64,000 nt of DNA from MFD01275-c22 sp963705885 (GTDB taxonomy: Bacteria; Actinomycetota; Actinomycetes; JACCUZ01): positions 2,294,001 through 2,358,000 of the forward strand of contig OY970120.1 in the NCBI GenBank assembly GCA_963705885.1. Direction: 5' to 3'. Made by a program: the position numbers and the translations under genes. Below are positions 33,885 to 47,090 of this stretch, piece by piece. The number at the start of each line of letters is the position of its first letter. Position 1 is the first letter of the stretch. The notes under the pieces are model-generated. The model was not told where the DNA came from, made no database searches, and saw only the letters and a list, made by a program, of their open reading frames with translations.

Positions 33885-33890
33885 CACAAT
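33885..33890 (+). promoter_or_regulatory. -10 element (CACAAT), leaderless promoter of trpE
   Basis: CACAAT ends 7 nt before the ATG at 33898 and overlaps the alternative ATG at 33889, which argues for 33898 as the start. A leaderless trpE leaves no space for a Trp-codon attenuator. Confidence 0.4.
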
Positions 33891-33897
33891 GAGCCGC

Positions 33898-35400
33898 ATG
33901 TCGTCGACCGTGGCGCCCGACCTCGAGACGTTCCGCCGCCTCGCGAAGGACCGACGGGTCATCCCCGTCACCCGGCGGCTGCTCGCCGACGGTGAGACCC
34001 CCGTCGGCATCTACCGCAAGCTCGCGGCGGGACGAAGCGGCACCTTCCTGCTGGAGTCGGCGGAGCACGGCAGGGTGTGGTCGCGCTACTCCTTCGTCGG
34101 CGTCCGGTCGCACGCGACGCTGACCGAGCGCGACGGACAGGCCCACTGGGTCGGTCCGCCCCCGGTCGGGGTCCCGGTCGACGGCGACCCGCTGCGTGCC
34201 CTGCGGGAGACGGTCGAGACCCTGCACACCGAGCGCCTGCCCGGCCTGCCACCGCTCACCGGCGGGCTCGTCGGGATCGTCGGCTACGACGCCGTGCGGC
34301 GGCTGGAGCGGCTCCCCGACTCGACGGTCGACGACCTGCACGTGCCGGAGGTCGCGATGATGCTCACGACCGACCTCGCCGTCCTCGACCACGCCGACGG
34401 CTCGGTGCTGCTCATCGCCAACGCGATCAACTACGACGACACCGACGAGCGGGTCGACTGGGCCCACGCCGACGCGGTCGAGCGCCTCGACCGCATGACG
34501 TCCGACCTCGCGACCCCCGCACCACCGACCGTCGCCTCGTTCGACCCAGGCGCCGAGCCGACGTACGAGCGCGGTACGACCGCCAGCGACTACCGCGCCG
34601 CCGTCGCCACCGTCAAGGAGCAGATCCGCGCCGGCGAGGCGTTCCAGGTCGTGGTCAGCCAGCGCTTCTCGATGTCCACGCAGGCCGACCCGCTCGACGT
34701 CTACCGCATGCTGCGGGCCACGAACCCGAGCCCGTACATGTACCTGTTGCGGTTCGAGGACTTCGACGTCGTCGGGTCCAGCCCGGAGGCTCTCGTCAAG
34801 GTGACCGACGGCCGCGCGATGATGCACCCGATCGCGGGCACGCGGTGGCGCGGTGCGACGCCCGAGGAGGACGCCGCGCTCGCGGCCGACCTCCTGGCCG
34901 ACCCGAAGGAGCGCGCCGAGCACCTCATGCTGGTCGACCTCGGCCGCAACGACCTGGGCCGGGTCTGTGCTCCGGGCAGCGTCGAGGTCGTCGACTTCAT
35001 GTCGGTGGAGCGCTACAGCCACGTCATGCACATCGTGAGCACGGTGGTCGGGCGGGTCGAGACCGGTCGCACCGCCTTCGACGTGCTCGCCGCGTGCTTC
35101 CCGGCCGGCACGCTGTCCGGGGCCCCCAAGCCGCGGGCGATGGAGATCATCGACGAGCTCGAGCCGACGCGACGCGGGGTCTACGGCGGCTGCATCGGCT
35201 ACCTCGACTTCGCCGGCGACGCCGACACCGCCATCGCCATCCGCACCGCATACATGCGTGACGGCGTCGCCCACGTCCAGGCCGGGGCGGGCATCGTCGC
35301 CGACTCCGACCCGGCCGCCGAGGACCAGGAGTGCCTGGACAAGGCGCAGGCGGTCCTGCGGGCCGTCGCGACCGCGAGCACCCTGCGCCCCGCGACATGA
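33898..35400 (+). CDS. trpE: Anthranilate synthase component I
   Basis: Chorismate-using subunit that forms anthranilate, first step of tryptophan synthesis, 500 aa. The Trp-feedback motif LLES (FLLESAEHG, about residue 51), the catalytic core with SPEALVKV, HPIAGTRWRG, LVDLGRNDLGRV, GTLSGAPKPRAMEII and QAGAGIVADSDP are all present. Feedback inhibition by Trp is therefore likely. The frame is open for 80 codons upstream, but the N-terminus matches the family from 33898. The glutamine amidotransferase subunit and trpD are not in the window. Confidence 0.97.
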   Translation: MSSTVAPDLETFRRLAKDRRVIPVTRRLLADGETPVGIYRKLAAGRSGTFLLESAEHGRVWSRYSFVGVRSHATLTERDGQAHWVGPPPVGVPVDGDPLRALRETVETLHTERLPGLPPLTGGLVGIVGYDAVRRLERLPDSTVDDLHVPEVAMMLTTDLAVLDHADGSVLLIANAINYDDTDERVDWAHADAVERLDRMTSDLATPAPPTVASFDPGAEPTYERGTTASDYRAAVATVKEQIRAGEAFQVVVSQRFSMSTQADPLDVYRMLRATNPSPYMYLLRFEDFDVVGSSPEALVKVTDGRAMMHPIAGTRWRGATPEEDAALAADLLADPKERAEHLMLVDLGRNDLGRVCAPGSVEVVDFMSVERYSHVMHIVSTVVGRVETGRTAFDVLAACFPAGTLSGAPKPRAMEIIDELEPTRRGVYGGCIGYLDFAGDADTAIAIRTAYMRDGVAHVQAGAGIVADSDPAAEDQECLDKAQAVLRAVATASTLRPAT

Positions 35401-35777
35401 CCCTGCGGCGCGAGCTGACGGTCGCCCTCGCCGCCGCGGTCGCGGGCGGGCTGGTCCTGCTGGTGGCCGAGCCCGTGGTCGGTCTCGTCGCACTCGCCGG
35501 GGTGGGCGCGGCGGCGATGCTCCAGCCCCGTCCGCGCGCGGCGGTCGCCGTCGTACTGCTGCTCGTCGCGCTCGCGGCCGGCTCGCTCGGGTGGGCCCGC
35601 GAGGACCCGCTGCTGCTCGGCGGGGCGGTCCTGCTCGGCGTCGGCGCCGCGACAGCAGCCGCGAGGTCGCGGCGCTGGCCACCGCCCCGGCGCGGCGGTC
35701 CGTCGGGCACGGCAGGCGAGCACAGCGCGCGCGACACGTGGGACGCCCTGGACCGCGGCGAGGACCCGACGGCGTGA
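35397..35777 (+). CDS. Trp biosynthesis-associated membrane protein
   Basis: 126 aa with four short hydrophobic helices and the C-terminal motif DTWDALDRGEDPT, characteristic of the actinobacterial Trp_oprn_chp family found between trpE and trpC. The exact function is unknown. ATGA overlap with trpE, so translationally coupled. Confidence 0.85.
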   Translation: MTLRRELTVALAAAVAGGLVLLVAEPVVGLVALAGVGAAAMLQPRPRAAVAVVLLLVALAAGSLGWAREDPLLLGGAVLLGVGAATAAARSRRWPPPRRGGPSGTAGEHSARDTWDALDRGEDPTA

Positions 35778-35844
35778 CTCCTGGCACAATCGGCCGCGTC
35801 TGCCGAGGCCGACCGTCCGGGTCCGGCCCACGAGGAGGGGTGTC

Positions 35845-36114
35845 ATGTCAGCGAGCCACGGCAACACGCCGGCCGCCTGGTCGGCCGTGGGCATCATGTT
35901 CGTCGGCTTCCTCGTCAGCGGGTTCGCGTTGCCGTTCGAGCTGCCGTGGCTGTTCTTCGTGGGGCTGGGCGTCGTGGCGCTGGGCGCGGTGGTCGGCAAG
36001 GTGATGCAGATGATGGGCATGGGAAGCACGGTCACGTACAAGGACGAGCGCGACCCGGACTACGACGAGCCGGACGCGCCCGGGCACCACCGTTCCGACC
36101 ACCACCCGGCATGA
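35845..36114 (+). CDS. HGxxPAAW-family small membrane protein
   Basis: 89 aa. The N-terminal motif HGNTPAAW gives the family its name. Two membrane helices follow (about 14-33 and 36-54), then a charged tail ending in HHRSDHHPA. GAGGAGGGG lies 5 nt before the ATG, an unusually strong ribosome binding site. The family is regularly found between trpE and trpC in actinobacteria; its function is unknown. Confidence 0.85.
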   Translation: MSASHGNTPAAWSAVGIMFVGFLVSGFALPFELPWLFFVGLGVVALGAVVGKVMQMMGMGSTVTYKDERDPDYDEPDAPGHHRSDHHPA

Positions 36115-36136
36115 CGACGGCTGAGAGGGCCTCACT

Positions 36137-36613
36137 GTGAGCGACACCGGCAGCAACGACCCCTACGACCCCAACCGCCCCGGGCAGCCCGAGCCGCCGC
36201 AGGCGCCTCAGCCGCCCCAGCCGCCGCAGCCGCCGCAGTGGGGCAGCACGCCGCCGCCGCCCGCCGGCGGGGGCCAGTGGGGAGGTCAGCCGGAGGGCCA
36301 GCCCCAGTACGGCCAGCCCCAGTACGGCCAGCCGCAGTACGGCCAGCCCCAGTACGGGCACCCCGGCGGCGAGCCGCCCCCGAACTACCTCGTCTGGTCG
36401 ATCCTCAGCACGATCTTCTGCTGCCTGCCGCTCGGCGTCGCGTCGATCGTCTTCGCGGCCCAGGTCAACAGCAAGTTCGCGGGCGGCGACCTCGCCGGGG
36501 CGCAGGAGTCCTCACGCAAGGCGAAGCAGTTCGCCATCTGGTCCGCGGCCGCGGGCGTCATCGTGTTCGTCCTCTACATCGTCGGCATCGTCGCGCTCGC
36601 GGCGGCCGGCTGA
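36137..36613 (+). CDS. CD225/dispanin-like membrane protein with Pro/Gln repeat
   Basis: 158 aa. The first 75 residues are low-complexity, including PPQ runs and four copies of Q-Y-G-Q-P (36304-36360). The C-terminal part has two membrane helices in the CD225/dispanin pattern: NYLVWSILSTIFCCLPLGVAS, then KAKQFAIWSAAAG. Bacterial dispanins have no fixed role. The start is GTG 36137. The gene is part of the small-membrane-protein string between trpE and trpC. Confidence 0.85.
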   Translation: MSDTGSNDPYDPNRPGQPEPPQAPQPPQPPQPPQWGSTPPPPAGGGQWGGQPEGQPQYGQPQYGQPQYGQPQYGHPGGEPPPNYLVWSILSTIFCCLPLGVASIVFAAQVNSKFAGGDLAGAQESSRKAKQFAIWSAAAGVIVFVLYIVGIVALAAAG

Positions 36614-36620
36614 GCCCGCC

Positions 36621-37055
36621 GTGACGACGGTCGGCACCGCGTACGCCGCGGTCGGGGCCGGGCGGGGCACCGCGATGCGGGGCCCGCTCGGCGTCGCGGC
36701 GCTCGCGGTCGCCGCGGCCGGCGTCGTGGCACTCGTCGACCCGAACGAGCCGGGGCACTACCCGACCTGCCCCTTCCTCGCCGCGACCGGCCGGTTCTGC
36801 CCCGGCTGCGGGGCGCTGCGCTCGGTGCACGCCCTGACCCACGGCGACGTCGCGGCCGCTGTGGGTCTGAACGTGCTGACGGTGCTCGGCGTCGCCGCGC
36901 TGGTCGTCATCTGGCTGCGCTGGGCGCTCCGGTCGTGGACGGGTGCGCGGCGCACGACGGTCACCCCGCCGGCCGTCCTGTACTCGTTCCTCGTCGTGGT
37001 CGTCGTCTTCGCCGTGGTCCGCAACCTGCCGGGCTGGGCGTTCCTCGCGCCCTGA
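36621..37055 (+). CDS. DUF2752 membrane protein
   Basis: 144 aa with three helices and the DUF2752 signature CPFLAATGRFCPGCGALRSVHAL, where the paired cysteines C-P-F and C-P-G-C sit after the first helix. The function is unknown. GTG start, 7 nt after the dispanin-like gene. Confidence 0.85.
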   Translation: MTTVGTAYAAVGAGRGTAMRGPLGVAALAVAAAGVVALVDPNEPGHYPTCPFLAATGRFCPGCGALRSVHALTHGDVAAAVGLNVLTVLGVAALVVIWLRWALRSWTGARRTTVTPPAVLYSFLVVVVVFAVVRNLPGWAFLAP

Positions 37056-37093
37056 CGCGCCGACACCGGTTCGGACCCCTCGCGCCGCCCGGT

Positions 37094-37099
37094 TACGCT
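37094..37099 (+). promoter_or_regulatory. Candidate -10 (TACGCT) of trpC-trpB-trpA
   Basis: TACGCT lies 57 nt before the trpC GTG. The leader of about 50 nt ends in GGTGAGGGGA, a ribosome binding site. No run of Trp codons is seen in it. Confidence 0.35.
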
Positions 37100-37156
37100 G
37101 GCCCGAGCCGCCGCCCGACAGGGGAGGGCGCCGCGGGACAGGTGAGGGGAACCCAC

Positions 37157-37966
37157 GTGAGCGTGCTCGACGACATCCTGGTCGACGTGCGCGCCGATCT
37201 GGCCGCCCGCCAGGCGCGGGTCAGTCTCGACGAGCTCAAGGCGCGCGCCGCCGACCGGCCCGAGTGCCGCAACCCGATGCCGCTGCTCAAGGGTGAGGGC
37301 GTCGCGGTCATCGCCGAGGTCAAGCGGTCGAGCCCGTCCAGCGGGACGCTCGCCGAGATCGCCGACCCGGCCGCTCTCGCCGCCGACTACGAGGCCGGGG
37401 GTGCCGCGGTCATCTCGGTGCTCACCGAGGAGCGCCGGTTCGGCGGCAGCCTCGACGACCTGGTCGCGGTGCGCCGGGCGGTCGACGTGCCGGTGCTGCG
37501 CAAGGACTTCATCGTGTCGAGCTACCAGCTCTGGGAGGCGCGGGTCCACGGCGCCGACCTGGCGTTGCTCATCGTCGCGGCCCTCGACCAGGAGGCGCTC
37601 GTCTCGCTGGTCGAGCGCGCGCAGTCGCTCGGCCTGACGCCGCTCGTCGAGTGCCACACGGTCGAGGAGGTCGAGCGCGCGCTCGCGGCTGGTGCGACGG
37701 TCATCGGCATCAACGCTCGCGACCTGCGCACGCTCGAGGTCGACCGCGCGGTGTTCGCCCAGGTCGCGCCGCACGTGCCCGACCAGGTCGCGTGCATCGC
37801 CGAGTCCGGCGTCCGCGGCCCGCACGACGTCATGGAGTACGCCCGCGCGGGCGCCGACGCGGTCCTCGTCGGCCAGTCGCTGGTGACCGGCAAGGACCCC
37901 CGCTCGGCCGTCGCCGACCTCGTCGCCGCCGGCGCCCACCCGGCCCTCAAGCACCACCACCGGTGA
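37157..37966 (+). CDS. trpC: Indole-3-glycerol phosphate synthase
   Basis: TIM-barrel enzyme closing the indole ring, 269 aa, single-function form. Active-site strands IAEVKRSSPSSG, VLTEERRFGGS, VLRKDFIV, PLVECHT, GINARDLRT and IAESGV are intact. GTG 37157 follows a clear ribosome binding site and starts at the family's usual residue. It heads trpC-trpB-trpA. Confidence 0.97.
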   Translation: MSVLDDILVDVRADLAARQARVSLDELKARAADRPECRNPMPLLKGEGVAVIAEVKRSSPSSGTLAEIADPAALAADYEAGGAAVISVLTEERRFGGSLDDLVAVRRAVDVPVLRKDFIVSSYQLWEARVHGADLALLIVAALDQEALVSLVERAQSLGLTPLVECHTVEEVERALAAGATVIGINARDLRTLEVDRAVFAQVAPHVPDQVACIAESGVRGPHDVMEYARAGADAVLVGQSLVTGKDPRSAVADLVAAGAHPALKHHHR

Positions 37967-37979
37967 ACGCGACCGGCCG

Positions 37980-39254
37980 ATGACCAGTCACGACCAGCCC
38001 GGGCACTTCGGACCGTACGGCGGGCGGTTCGTCCCCGAGGCCCTCGTCGCAGCCCTCGACGAGCTGACCGCCGCCTTCGAGAAGGCGGCCGGCGACGACC
38101 GCTTCCGCGACGAGCTGGCCGGCCTGCACCGCACCTACACCGGCCGGCCCAGCCCGGTCACCGAGGCCGCCCGGTTCGCCGAGCACGCCGGCGGAGCGCG
38201 CATCCTGCTCAAGCGTGAGGACCTCAACCACACCGGGTCGCACAAGATCAACAACGTGCTGGGCCAGGCACTGCTCGCGCGCGACATGGGCAAGACCCGG
38301 GTCATCGCCGAGACGGGCGCCGGGCAGCACGGGGTGGCCACGGCGACGGCCGCGGCCCTGCTCGGCCTCGAGTGCGTGGTCTACATGGGCGAGGAGGACA
38401 CCCGGCGGCAGGCGCTCAACGTGGCCCGGATGCGCCTGCTCGGCGCCCAGGTCGTGCCGGTCTCGGCCGGCAGCCGCACCCTCAAGGACGCCATCAACGA
38501 GGCGATGCGCGACTGGGTCACCACCGTCGACCGCACCCACTACGTCCTGGGCACCGTCACCGGCCCGCACCCGTTCCCGACGATGGTCCGCGAGTTCCAG
38601 CGGGTGATCGGCGACGAGGCCCGGCAGCAGGTGCTCGACCTGACCGGCCGGCTGCCGGAGGCGGTCGTGGCCTGCGTCGGCGGAGGGTCCAACGCGCTGG
38701 GCATCTTCGCGGCGTTCCTCGACGACCGCGACGTGGCGCTGCACGGCTTCGAGGCGGGCGGCGAAGGGGTCGGCAGCGGCCGGCACGCGGCACGGATGGA
38801 GGGCGGGTCGCCCGGCGTGCTCCACGGCACGCGGACGTACATCCTGCAGGACGCGATGGGCCAGACGGTGCCGTCGCACTCGGTCTCCGCGGGTCTCGAC
38901 TACCCCGGCGTCGGCCCGGAGCACGCGTGGCTGCACGACACCGGCCGGGTGACCTACGGCTCGGTCACCGACGCCGAGGCCATGGACGCGTTCGCGCTGC
39001 TCTGCCGCACCGAGGGCATCATCCCCGCGATCGAGAGCGCGCACGCCCTGGCCGGCGCGCTGCGCGTCGGCCGTGACCTGACAGGCCCGTCAGGTGAGCG
39101 ACCGGTCGTGCTGGTCAACCTCTCCGGCCGCGGCGACAAGGACGTCGACACCGCGGCCGCGTGGTTCGACGTGGTGAGCGAGGCCGACGTCGAGGCGTCG
39201 GCGACCGCGGCGCGGGACGAGCCGGCGCAGGACGCCTCGGGGCACGGCTGGTGA
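37980..39254 (+). CDS. trpB: Tryptophan synthase beta chain
   Basis: PLP enzyme joining indole and serine, 424 aa. The PLP Lys is in NHTGSHKINN, the glycine loop is VGGGSNA, and ETGAGQHG and EGIIPA are present. It is the canonical TrpB1 type with a slightly long C-terminal tail. The stop overlaps the trpA GTG (GTGA), as expected for a channelled alpha-beta complex. Confidence 0.98.
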   Translation: MTSHDQPGHFGPYGGRFVPEALVAALDELTAAFEKAAGDDRFRDELAGLHRTYTGRPSPVTEAARFAEHAGGARILLKREDLNHTGSHKINNVLGQALLARDMGKTRVIAETGAGQHGVATATAAALLGLECVVYMGEEDTRRQALNVARMRLLGAQVVPVSAGSRTLKDAINEAMRDWVTTVDRTHYVLGTVTGPHPFPTMVREFQRVIGDEARQQVLDLTGRLPEAVVACVGGGSNALGIFAAFLDDRDVALHGFEAGGEGVGSGRHAARMEGGSPGVLHGTRTYILQDAMGQTVPSHSVSAGLDYPGVGPEHAWLHDTGRVTYGSVTDAEAMDAFALLCRTEGIIPAIESAHALAGALRVGRDLTGPSGERPVVLVNLSGRGDKDVDTAAAWFDVVSEADVEASATAARDEPAQDASGHGW

Positions 39255-40066
39255 GCAGGCTCGACGAGGTCCTCGCCGCGGCGCGGGCGGAGAACAGGGC
39301 CGCGCTGGTCGGCTACCTGCCGGCGGGCTACCCCAGCGTCCAGGGCGCGGCCGACGCCATGACGGCGATGGTCCGCGGCGGCGTCGACATCGTGGAGGTC
39401 GGCCTTCCCTACTCCGACCCCCTCATGGACGGCCCGACGATCCAGGAGGCGGTCGAGGCGGCGCTCGTCGCGGGCACCACGACCGACGACGTCGTCACGA
39501 CGGTCCGCCAGGTCGCGGCCACCGGCGCTCCGACGCTGGTGATGAGCTACTGGAACCCGGTCGAGCGCTACGGCGCCCTCCGGTTCGCCGAGGCGCTGGC
39601 CGACGCCGGGTGCGCGGGGGTCATCACCCCGGACCTCCTGCCCGACGAGGCGGGTGCCGAGCCGTCGGACTGGCTGGGTGCCACCGACGCCACAGGCCTG
39701 GCACGCGTCTTCCTCGTCGCCCCCTCCTCGACCGACGAGCGCCTGGCGAGGACCGCCGAGCACTGCCGGGGCTTCGTCTACGCGGCCTCGACGATGGGCG
39801 TGACCGGCACGCGGACGGCGGTAGGTGGTGCTGCCGAGGTGCTCGTGCGACGGACCCGCGCGGTCACGGACACGCCCGTCTGCGTCGGGCTCGGCGTCTC
39901 GAACGGGGACCAGGCCGCGCAGGTCGCGGCCTTCGCCGACGGCGTCATCGTGGGCTCGGCGTTCGTCCGCGCCCTGCTCGACGCCGCCACCCCCGAGGCC
40001 GGGTGCACAGCGGTCGGCGAGCTCGCCGCGGAGCTGGCCGACGGCGTGCGACGGGGACGCTCGTGA
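39251..40066 (+). CDS. trpA: Tryptophan synthase alpha chain
   Basis: Splits indole glycerol phosphate and passes indole to TrpB, 271 aa. The catalytic Glu and Asp are in DIVEVGLPYSDP; MSYWNPV, APSSTDER and VGLGVSN are the other signatures. It is GTGA-coupled to trpB upstream and to the SCO1-like gene downstream. Confidence 0.97.
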   Translation: MSRLDEVLAAARAENRAALVGYLPAGYPSVQGAADAMTAMVRGGVDIVEVGLPYSDPLMDGPTIQEAVEAALVAGTTTDDVVTTVRQVAATGAPTLVMSYWNPVERYGALRFAEALADAGCAGVITPDLLPDEAGAEPSDWLGATDATGLARVFLVAPSSTDERLARTAEHCRGFVYAASTMGVTGTRTAVGGAAEVLVRRTRAVTDTPVCVGLGVSNGDQAAQVAAFADGVIVGSAFVRALLDAATPEAGCTAVGELAAELADGVRRGRS

Positions 40067-40698
40067 GGGCCCGGCTCGGCACCGCGCTCGCGGCCCTCCT
40101 CCTCGCGGCGGGCTGCGCCGGCGGCACGGGCGACGCGGCCGGACCGGGCGCCGCGGCGGACGTACGCGCCGGGGACCCCGGTGGCTGGCGCGGCTCGGTC
40201 ATCACGAGCGGCTACCCGTTGCCGGACGAGACGTTCACCGACACGTCGGGCGACACGGTCGTGCCCGCGCAGGACGCGGCGACCCCCGTCACGCTGGTGT
40301 TCTTCGGCTACACGTCATGCCCCGACATCTGCAACGTGGTCCTCGCGAACATCGCCTCCGCGCTGCGCGGCACCACGGAGCCGGTGCGCGAGTCGACGCG
40401 GCTGATGTTCGTCAGCACGGACCCCGGGCGCGACACCCCGCAGGCCGTCCGCGACTACCTCGACCGGTTCGACCCGACGTACGAGGGGCTCGTCGCTCCG
40501 TTGGCGACGGTGGAGCAGGCCGCCGAAGCGCTGCATGTCAGCTTCGAGCGCCCCGACGGCACGACGGGGGGCTACGAGGTCGACCACGGCTCGCACATCA
40601 CGGCCTTCCTCGACGGGGCCGCCCGCGTGGTGTGGTCGGAGACCACGCCCGTCGACGACATCCGCGCCGACCTCGAGCGCCTCGTCCGGCTAGCCTGA
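40063..40698 (+). CDS. SCO1/SenC-family lipoprotein (copper chaperone-like)
   Basis: 211-aa thioredoxin-fold protein exported as a lipoprotein (LLLAAGC lipobox). It carries the copper/redox motif CPDIC (CxxxC) and the distal His in DHGSH, so copper delivery to cytochrome oxidase or thiol reduction is likely. It starts as GTGA overlap with trpA, which is an operon passenger arrangement. Confidence 0.92.
   Translation: MRARLGTALAALLLAAGCAGGTGDAAGPGAAADVRAGDPGGWRGSVITSGYPLPDETFTDTSGDTVVPAQDAATPVTLVFFGYTSCPDICNVVLANIASALRGTTEPVRESTRLMFVSTDPGRDTPQAVRDYLDRFDPTYEGLVAPLATVEQAAEALHVSFERPDGTTGGYEVDHGSHITAFLDGAARVVWSETTPVDDIRADLERLVRLA
40691..40696 (+). promoter_or_regulatory. Candidate -10 (TAGCCT) of lgt
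   Basis: TAGCCT overlaps the end of the SCO1-like gene and ends 9 nt before the lgt ATG at 40706. Confidence 0.35.
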
Positions 40699-40705
40699 CC
40701 GGACC

Positions 40706-41569
40706 ATGCTGCTCGCGTCGTTCCCCAGCCCGGCCGAGGGCGTCTGGCACCTCGGACCCCTGCCCGTGCGCGCCTATGCGCTGTGCATCATCGCCGGCAT
40801 CGCGGTCGCGCTGTGGCTCGGCGAGCGGCGCTGGGTGGCGCGCGGCGGCCGGCGCGGCGACGTCACCGAGATCGCCACCTGGATGGTGCCGTTCGGCATC
40901 GCCGGCGGGCGCGTCTACCACGTGATCTCCTCGCCGCAGGCCTACTTCGGCGAGGGCGGCGACCCCGTGTCGGCGCTCTACATCTGGGAGGGCGGGCTCG
41001 GCATCTGGGGCGCCATCACGCTCGGCGGCGTCGGGGCGTGGATCGGCTGCCGCCGCCGCGGCATCCCGCTACCCGCCTTCGCCGACGCCCTGGCCCCGGG
41101 CATCGTCCTCGCGCAGGCGCTGGGCCGGCTCGGCAACTACTTCAACCAGGAGCTCTTCGGCCGCCCGACCGACCTGCCGTGGGCGGTCGAGATCGACCCC
41201 GCGTTCCGTCCCGACGGGTTCGCCGACCAGGTCACCTACCACCCGACGTTCCTCTACGAGCTGCTGTGGAACGTGGGGGTCGCGGCGGTGGTCGTCTGGG
41301 CGGACCGGCGGTTCCGGCTCGGCCACGGGCGTGCGTTCGCCCTCTACGTCGCCGCCTACACCGTCGGCCGGCTCTGGATCGAGGCCCTGCGCGTCGACCC
41401 GGCCAACGACGTGCTCGGCCTGCGCGTCAACATCTGGGTCAGCCTGCTCGTCCTGGCCGGTGCGGTGGCCTACCTCGTCGTGTCGGCCCGGCGACGGCCC
41501 GGTCGCGAGACCCCCGAGGAGCTCGAGGCACGTCGCGAGCCGGACCAGGCGCAGGAGGTGTCCGCGTGA
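40706..41569 (+). CDS. lgt: Prolipoprotein diacylglyceryl transferase
   Basis: Seven-helix membrane enzyme that puts diacylglycerol on the lipobox cysteine, 287 aa. The Lgt signature GRLGNYFNQELFG, the motifs GGRVYHV and YIWEGGLGIWG, and HPTFLYE are all present. The C-terminal tail (about 265-287) is charged. It acts before LspA (6643-7173). It overlaps the next gene as GTGA. Confidence 0.97.
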   Translation: MLLASFPSPAEGVWHLGPLPVRAYALCIIAGIAVALWLGERRWVARGGRRGDVTEIATWMVPFGIAGGRVYHVISSPQAYFGEGGDPVSALYIWEGGLGIWGAITLGGVGAWIGCRRRGIPLPAFADALAPGIVLAQALGRLGNYFNQELFGRPTDLPWAVEIDPAFRPDGFADQVTYHPTFLYELLWNVGVAAVVVWADRRFRLGHGRAFALYVAAYTVGRLWIEALRVDPANDVLGLRVNIWVSLLVLAGAVAYLVVSARRRPGRETPEELEARREPDQAQEVSA

Positions 41570-42294
41570 CCAGCGCGTCCGAGCGCGCGGAGCACGAGGC
41601 GCAGCGCATCCAGCACGAGCACTCCGACGTCACCGGCGGCTGGCTGCGCCCCGCCGTGTTCGGCGCCTCGGACGGCCTCGTGTCCAACTTCGCGCTGATC
41701 GCCGGCGTCACCGGCGGCGCCGGCGACAGCAGCACCGTCCTGCTCGCCGGCCTGGCGGGTCTGGCCGCGGGTGCCTTCTCGATGGCGGCGGGGGAGTACG
41801 TCTCGGTCCGCTCCCAGGCCGAGCAGGCGCTGGCCGAGATCGAGACCGAACGGCGCGAGATCGCCCGCAACCCGCGGGGCGAGGAGTTCGAGCTCGCCCA
41901 GATGTACGTCGCCAAGGGGCTCGATCCCGACCTCGCCCGCCAGGTCGCCCGCCAGCTGTCCGTCGATCCCGACACGGCCCTGGACGTCCACGTCCGCGAG
42001 GAGCTCGGCCTCGACGTGGGACAGCTGCCCTCGGCCATGCTGGCGGCGGGCTCGTCGTTCGCGGCGTTCGCGGTGGGCGCGCTGCTGCCCGTGCTGCCGT
42101 ACCTGTTCGGGGCGACCACGCTCGGCCCGGCCGTCGTCCTCACCCTGCTCGGGCTGTTTCTGTGCGGCGCCTTCGTGACGCGGCTGACACCGCGGCCGTG
42201 GTGGTACGGCGGGGGCCGCCAGGTCCTCGTCGGCGCCGTCGCCGCGGCCGTGACCTACGGCTTCGGCTCCCTGGTCGGCCTCGGCCTCGACTAG
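41566..42294 (+). CDS. VIT1/CCC1-family metal transporter
   Basis: 242-aa protein of the CCC1/VIT family, which moves iron or manganese ions in yeast and plants. N-terminal helix, then FGASDGLVSNFALIAGV, the hallmark AGAFSMAAGEYVSVRSQ, a cytoplasmic metal-binding helical insert (EQALAEIETERREI, EEFELAQMYVAKGL) and three C-terminal helices. It is GTGA-coupled to lgt. Confidence 0.92.
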   Translation: MTSASERAEHEAQRIQHEHSDVTGGWLRPAVFGASDGLVSNFALIAGVTGGAGDSSTVLLAGLAGLAAGAFSMAAGEYVSVRSQAEQALAEIETERREIARNPRGEEFELAQMYVAKGLDPDLARQVARQLSVDPDTALDVHVREELGLDVGQLPSAMLAAGSSFAAFAVGALLPVLPYLFGATTLGPAVVLTLLGLFLCGAFVTRLTPRPWWYGGGRQVLVGAVAAAVTYGFGSLVGLGLD

Positions 42295-42311
42295 CCGCTT
42301 CCCCCCGCCAT

Positions 42312-42387
42312 TCGTGCATGATCACCCGCGGTGGGCGGGGCGCTGACCTGCGAGGACGTACGTCCACAACCACTCGTGCATGATCAC
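42312..42387. repeat. Pair of 14-nt direct repeats upstream of gltB
   Basis: TCGTGCATGATCAC occurs at 42312-42325 and 42374-42387, each followed by a similar CGCGG/GGTGG stretch, 62 bp apart. Spacing of about six helical turns and position before the gltB promoter would suit binding of a regulator, but this is not shown. Confidence 0.5.
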
Positions 42388-42443
42388 CGCGGGGTGGTGT
42401 CCGGGTGACGGACGGGTTGCGGTGCCACGGGGACCTGCGGGGG

Positions 42444-42449
42444 TACAGT
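42444..42449 (+). promoter_or_regulatory. Candidate -10 (TACAGT) of gltB-gltD
   Basis: TACAGT lies about 97 nt before the gltB GTG, downstream of the direct repeats; GAGGAAGGA lies 8-16 nt before the start as ribosome binding site. Confidence 0.35.
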
Positions 42450-42545
42450 TCCGCGCAGCACCGCAGGGCCAGCGTTGTCCCTCGGTCGACGAGAGCTCCG
42501 TGGCGGGACCGCCGCGGGCTCCCTCGACGAGGAAGGACGGCCGGC

Positions 42546-47082
<4,537 letters not shown>

Positions 47083-47090
<8 letters not shown>

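Noticed and set aside
33652..33897. trpE starting about 80 codons earlier
   Set aside because: The frame is open, but TrpE similarity starts after 33898, and CACAAT lies 7 nt before that ATG.
42405..42545. gltB starting at 42405
   Set aside because: The 47 extra residues would place the catalytic Cys at about 73; a good ribosome binding site and a normal 25-residue propeptide support GTG 42546.
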